From the NCBI GenBank assembly GCA_005772765.1, contig SXIR01000206.1:1-54845 (forward strand): 54,845 nt of DNA. The letters are read 5' to 3'. This DNA is from Actinomycetota bacterium. Its GTDB lineage: Bacteria > Actinomycetota > Acidimicrobiia > IMCC26256 > PALSA-610. Below, in pieces: positions 52,574 through 54,845 of this stretch; position 1 is the first letter of the stretch, and every line of letters starts with the position of its first letter. The notes beneath the pieces were generated by a model, which was given only the letters and a program-made list of their open reading frames with translations, was not told the origin of the DNA and did not search any database. The position numbers and the translations under genes are program-made.

Positions 52574-53058
52574 GAGAACGTCGCGTGGTGCGCAAGTGGC
52601 GGCACTGCGAACAAGGCGCGTCGCTGACCCTCGCCTTGGTGTTCATCACCGCACTCGGCTTCATCGGCTTGACGACCCTGAGTGTGGCCGACTCGACCCT
52701 GCGCGACGATCAGGCCAACCTCGAGATTCGGCGCGACGTGTACGGCGCCAGCGGCGCAATCGACGTGTACATCAACGCGATGCGATCCACTGCGACGTGG
52801 GGCCGCGACGGTGTGGACTGCGCGTCCCTCACCACAACCTTCGTCGCCGGCCGCACGATCACCGTCGCGTGTACTCCAGTCGCCAACAGTGGCGCCGTCA
52901 TCGTCGGTGGTGCTGGCGCGAGGTCGAACCGGGTCGTCGATCTCGCGGCCACGATCGACGGCCGGAGGCTGGCCGCGGCCCGAGCCGAGTTCGTCGACGG
53001 TGGTGGGTCGACGCCAGGCGCCTCGGTGCGAATCCGGAACTGGATCACGGCGTCGTAG
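52570..53058 (+). CDS. PilX-like pilus assembly protein
   Basis: The 162-residue protein begins MRERRVVRKWRHCEQGASLTLALVFITALGFIG, a basic stretch, EQGA and a long hydrophobic helix without the Glu at +5, as in PilX/GspK-like minor pilins that start EQG. The segment LEIRRDVYGASGAIDVYINAMR is also reminiscent of that group. ATG 52570 overlaps the previous stop. It is separated from the next gene by a 112-bp gap with a 17-bp tandem repeat. Confidence 0.75.
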   Translation: MRERRVVRKWRHCEQGASLTLALVFITALGFIGLTTLSVADSTLRDDQANLEIRRDVYGASGAIDVYINAMRSTATWGRDGVDCASLTTTFVAGRTITVACTPVANSGAVIVGGAGARSNRVVDLAATIDGRRLAAARAEFVDGGGSTPGASVRIRNWITAS

Positions 53059-53072
53059 CCCGCTGAGTCATT

Positions 53073-53112
53073 TCGTCGAGCGCCAAGGGTCGTCGAGCGC
53101 CAAGGGTCGTCG
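53073..53112. repeat. 17-bp tandem repeat between pilin genes
   Basis: TCGTCGAGCGCCAAGGG occurs at 53073-53089 and 53090-53106, followed by a third start TCGTCG at 53107-53112. It occupies the leader between the PilX-like gene and the repeat-rich pilin gene. Copy-number change here could alter spacing to the next gene's start. Confidence 0.85.
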
Positions 53113-53170
53113 TTCCCCGGTTCCAGACTGCCCCTTACCTGGAGCTCTCCGAGCGCCGATACCGCGATGG

Positions 53171-54845
53171 ATGGAAACGGTCGCGCGGGTCCGCGAATGG
53201 TCGAACGAGCATCGCTCGTTTTCCCCGCGCGGCTTCACGCTGATCGAACTGCTCTTGACGGTGGTGATCCTCGGCGCCCTCGGCGCAATGACGAGTGTGG
53301 CCCTCGCGGGCTTCGACGACGCCGCCTCGTCGATCTCGTGCCCATCGGACACCACCCAGCTGAAGCGCGCTGAGTCGACGTTCTTCCGCCAGCAGGCGCG
53401 CTACGGCAGCGAATCCGACCTCGTTGGTGCCGGACTCCTCGAGGAGCCGTCCGACCTGCACGACATCACGGCGAGCGCGCTCTCGTATTCGATCAGCGAA
53501 ACCGGTCGCTGCGTGGGAAGCAACACGACCTACAACCTTGCTGCTCCGACTGTCGGCACGAGCACCCAAGCAGGGGCGACGGTCGCGGTGATGAACCCTG
53601 ACGGCACCCCGGTCGCCGGTGCCGTCATCTCGTACTCCCAGGGCACGTGGGCGCCGATGGGAACCACGGATGCGACCGGCCAAGTGAACGTCGCGCTGGC
53701 CGATGGCGAATACGACTTTCGCGTCGTGCTGCGTGGCACAACGAACACCCTCGACGACGTGGCGGTCACACAGGGAATCCTGATCACCTTCCCGACGGTG
53801 CGTTTGTCAGTCGATCTGGTCGACGCCACTGGTGCGCCCCTTGCGGGAGGCATCGTCTCGGTCCGGAGTAGCGGTGGCTCAACGTCATCGCTCGGTACGA
53901 CGTCGACAACGGGCAACGTTGCCGCGCAGATCCTTCCTGCCATTTACGACGTGAGCATGAGCTACGCGGGGCGATCGATCACCCGAACCGGAGTCGCGGT
54001 CAACGCACCGACAACGATCACCTTCCAGACCCATACGCTGACGGTTCGGCTGGAGTACAGCGACAGCCGCGCACCGTTGGCCGGTGGCGTCGTGACCGCA
54101 ACGCAATCTGGTGGTACCCAGTACGCGCTCGGTACGACCAATGCGTCGGGCGTCGTCGTCGCGACCTTGCTCAACGGTCAGTACACAGTCGCGATGACGT
54201 ACAACGGCGTCACGACATCCCAGTCGGTCTCGGTCAACGCCAGCACGACCGTCGTCTTCACAGCTCCTGAACGCGTGACTGCGACGCTGCGGATGTTGGC
54301 GTCGACAGGTACAGGACTGCACGGACAGGACGGTGCCATGTGGTATCGGGCCAGTGGCGGATCGTCATGGATCTTCGCGGGATACCCCAACGCGGGCGGC
54401 ACCGTGAGCTTCAGTGCGCACCCCGGGACGTACGACTTTCGAGCGCGATGGTTCGGGCAGCACGAGGTCAAGCTGGCGGTCGCGATCGCGTCAGGAACCG
54501 TCGTCACGTTCCAGACCGTTCCCGCAACCGAGTCCATCCGAACCTCGACCGGCACCGCGCTCTCCGGTCAAGACGCCGCCTTCTGGGTCCGGCCCGCCGG
54601 CACTGCGAACTGGTTCTTCTCCGGCTACCCCAACGGATCCGGCGAAGTCGTCCAACAACTCTTCAGCGCGAACTACGACTTCCGCGCACAATGGTTCGGT
54701 CAATACCAGACCCAGAGCGCGGTCACCGTCAGCGCACCGATCGCCATCACGTTCCAGACCGTTCCCGCAACCGAGTCCATCCGAACCTCGACCGGCACCG
54801 CGCTCTCCGGTCAAGACGCCGCCTTCTGGGTCCGGCCCGCCGGCA
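53171..54845 (+). CDS. Pilin-like protein with long beta-sandwich repeat tail (3' cut by window edge)
   Basis: Translation from ATG 53171 stays open for 558 codons to the window edge. The N-terminus is a prepilin signal, SFSPRG/FTLIELLLTVVILGALGAM, with cleavage after Gly21 and Glu26 at +5. A pseudopilin-sized domain follows to about residue 130. Then come units of roughly 75-81 residues rich in Thr, Val, Gly and Ser that look like prealbumin-like or carboxypeptidase-regulatory beta-sandwiches (GTPVAGAVISYSQG, GAPLAGGIVSVRSSGG, RAPLAGGVVTATQSGG). From about residue 375 a different unit appears with GQDxAxWxRxxG, WxFxGYPN and YDFRAxWFGQ, repeated at least twice and continuing past the edge. 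It probably displays a repeat stalk or adhesin on a pilus-like fibre. The upstream ATG at 53167 is out of frame. Confidence 0.88.
   Translation, partial: METVARVREWSNEHRSFSPRGFTLIELLLTVVILGALGAMTSVALAGFDDAASSISCPSDTTQLKRAESTFFRQQARYGSESDLVGAGLLEEPSDLHDITASALSYSISETGRCVGSNTTYNLAAPTVGTSTQAGATVAVMNPDGTPVAGAVISYSQGTWAPMGTTDATGQVNVALADGEYDFRVVLRGTTNTLDDVAVTQGILITFPTVRLSVDLVDATGAPLAGGIVSVRSSGGSTSSLGTTSTTGNVAAQILPAIYDVSMSYAGRSITRTGVAVNAPTTITFQTHTLTVRLEYSDSRAPLAGGVVTATQSGGTQYALGTTNASGVVVATLLNGQYTVAMTYNGVTTSQSVSVNASTTVVFTAPERVTATLRMLASTGTGLHGQDGAMWYRASGGSSWIFAGYPNAGGTVSFSAHPGTYDFRARWFGQHEVKLAVAIASGTVVTFQTVPATESIRTSTGTALSGQDAAFWVRPAGTANWFFSGYPNGSGEVVQQLFSANYDFRAQWFGQYQTQSAVTVSAPIAITFQTVPATESIRTSTGTALSGQDAAFWVRPAG
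54504..54845 (+). repeat. 243-nt tandem repeat in the pilin-tail gene
   Basis: Bases 54504-54602 are repeated without a difference at 54747-54845, that is at least 99 nt identical with a period of 243 nt (81 codons), and the match runs to the window end. The unit encodes VPATESIRTSTGTALSGQDA and the following WVRPAG through FQT. A more diverged copy precedes it (about 54268-54503). Confidence 0.92.

Noticed and set aside
53073-53112. CRISPR-like direct repeat
   Set aside because: The copies are directly adjacent with no spacers, and only two full units exist.
54491-54814. Minus-strand Gly-rich frame at the window end
   Set aside because: It is the antisense of the tandem repeat in the pilin-tail gene; its own repetition only mirrors that repeat.

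Overview
The window is high-GC, gene-dense DNA with many GTG and TTG starts and 4-nt ATGA/GTGA overlaps between successive genes. It carries an F420-type LLM oxidoreductase, an LppP/LprE-like lipoprotein, a 3-beta-HSD-like epimerase, two carotenoid-oxygenase-family enzymes and a mycobacterial-type arylsulfatase. Together these suggest an actinobacterium, most plausibly an environmental Acidimicrobiia (Ilumatobacter-like). That placement is inference from gene style only. I recognised no tRNA, rRNA, transposase, integrase or CRISPR array, and no gene for a DNA-binding transcriptional regulator.

Layout. 1-2.5 kb: the 3' end of an unknown gene, a GH10 xylanase lipoprotein and an APH-fold kinase, followed by a non-coding stretch with short tandem repeats and a nested palindrome. 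2.6-5.3 kb: modABC molybdate importer. 5.3-6.5 kb: acyl-CoA dehydrogenase. 6.5-15 kb: a cobalamin riboswitch followed by a ten-gene, almost fully overlapping operon for corrinoid uptake and salvage (btuFCD, cobO, cbiZ, cobU, cobS, cbiB, cobC, cobT). It can in principle take imported corrinoids through adenosylation, CbiZ hydrolysis to adenosylcobyric acid, aminopropanol attachment, GDP activation and lower-ligand joining. 15-18.4 kb: GT39-like membrane protein, SDR and DoxX-like protein. 18.4-27.9 kb: a long minus-strand run holding an AhpD-like/radical SAM/methyltransferase operon, a conserved protein of unknown function, a YcnI plus CopC-CopD copper pair, an epimerase, a flavin oxidoreductase and an SDR-DUF2867 fusion.

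28-31.7 kb: a fused HyuA-HyuB 5-oxoprolinase-type protein. 31.7-44.7 kb: a coherent oxidative catabolic region. It holds two carotenoid-cleavage-oxygenase-family enzymes, a Rieske oxygenase, a P450, an SDR, three amidohydrolases, a ThuA-like protein and a protein of unknown function. Both carotenoid-oxygenase genes have the same 12-bp sequence ACACCGTTTAGT immediately upstream, in the same orientation relative to the gene, which suggests one regulon. The substrate is unknown; an apocarotenoid, terpenoid or stilbene-like compound is possible.

44.7-50.6 kb: a CmcJ/NvfI-like oxidoreductase, a small membrane protein, a PPOX-family flavoprotein, an LLM oxidoreductase, a decayed ABC-ATPase fragment and a large arylsulfatase. 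50.8-54.8 kb: an LppP/LprE-like lipoprotein, then a run of type IV pilin-like genes. The last, cut by the window edge, has a prepilin signal followed by a long series of beta-sandwich-like repeats that end in 81-residue units nearly identical at DNA level. This looks like a pilin-anchored surface adhesin or stalk and is the most unusual protein in the window.
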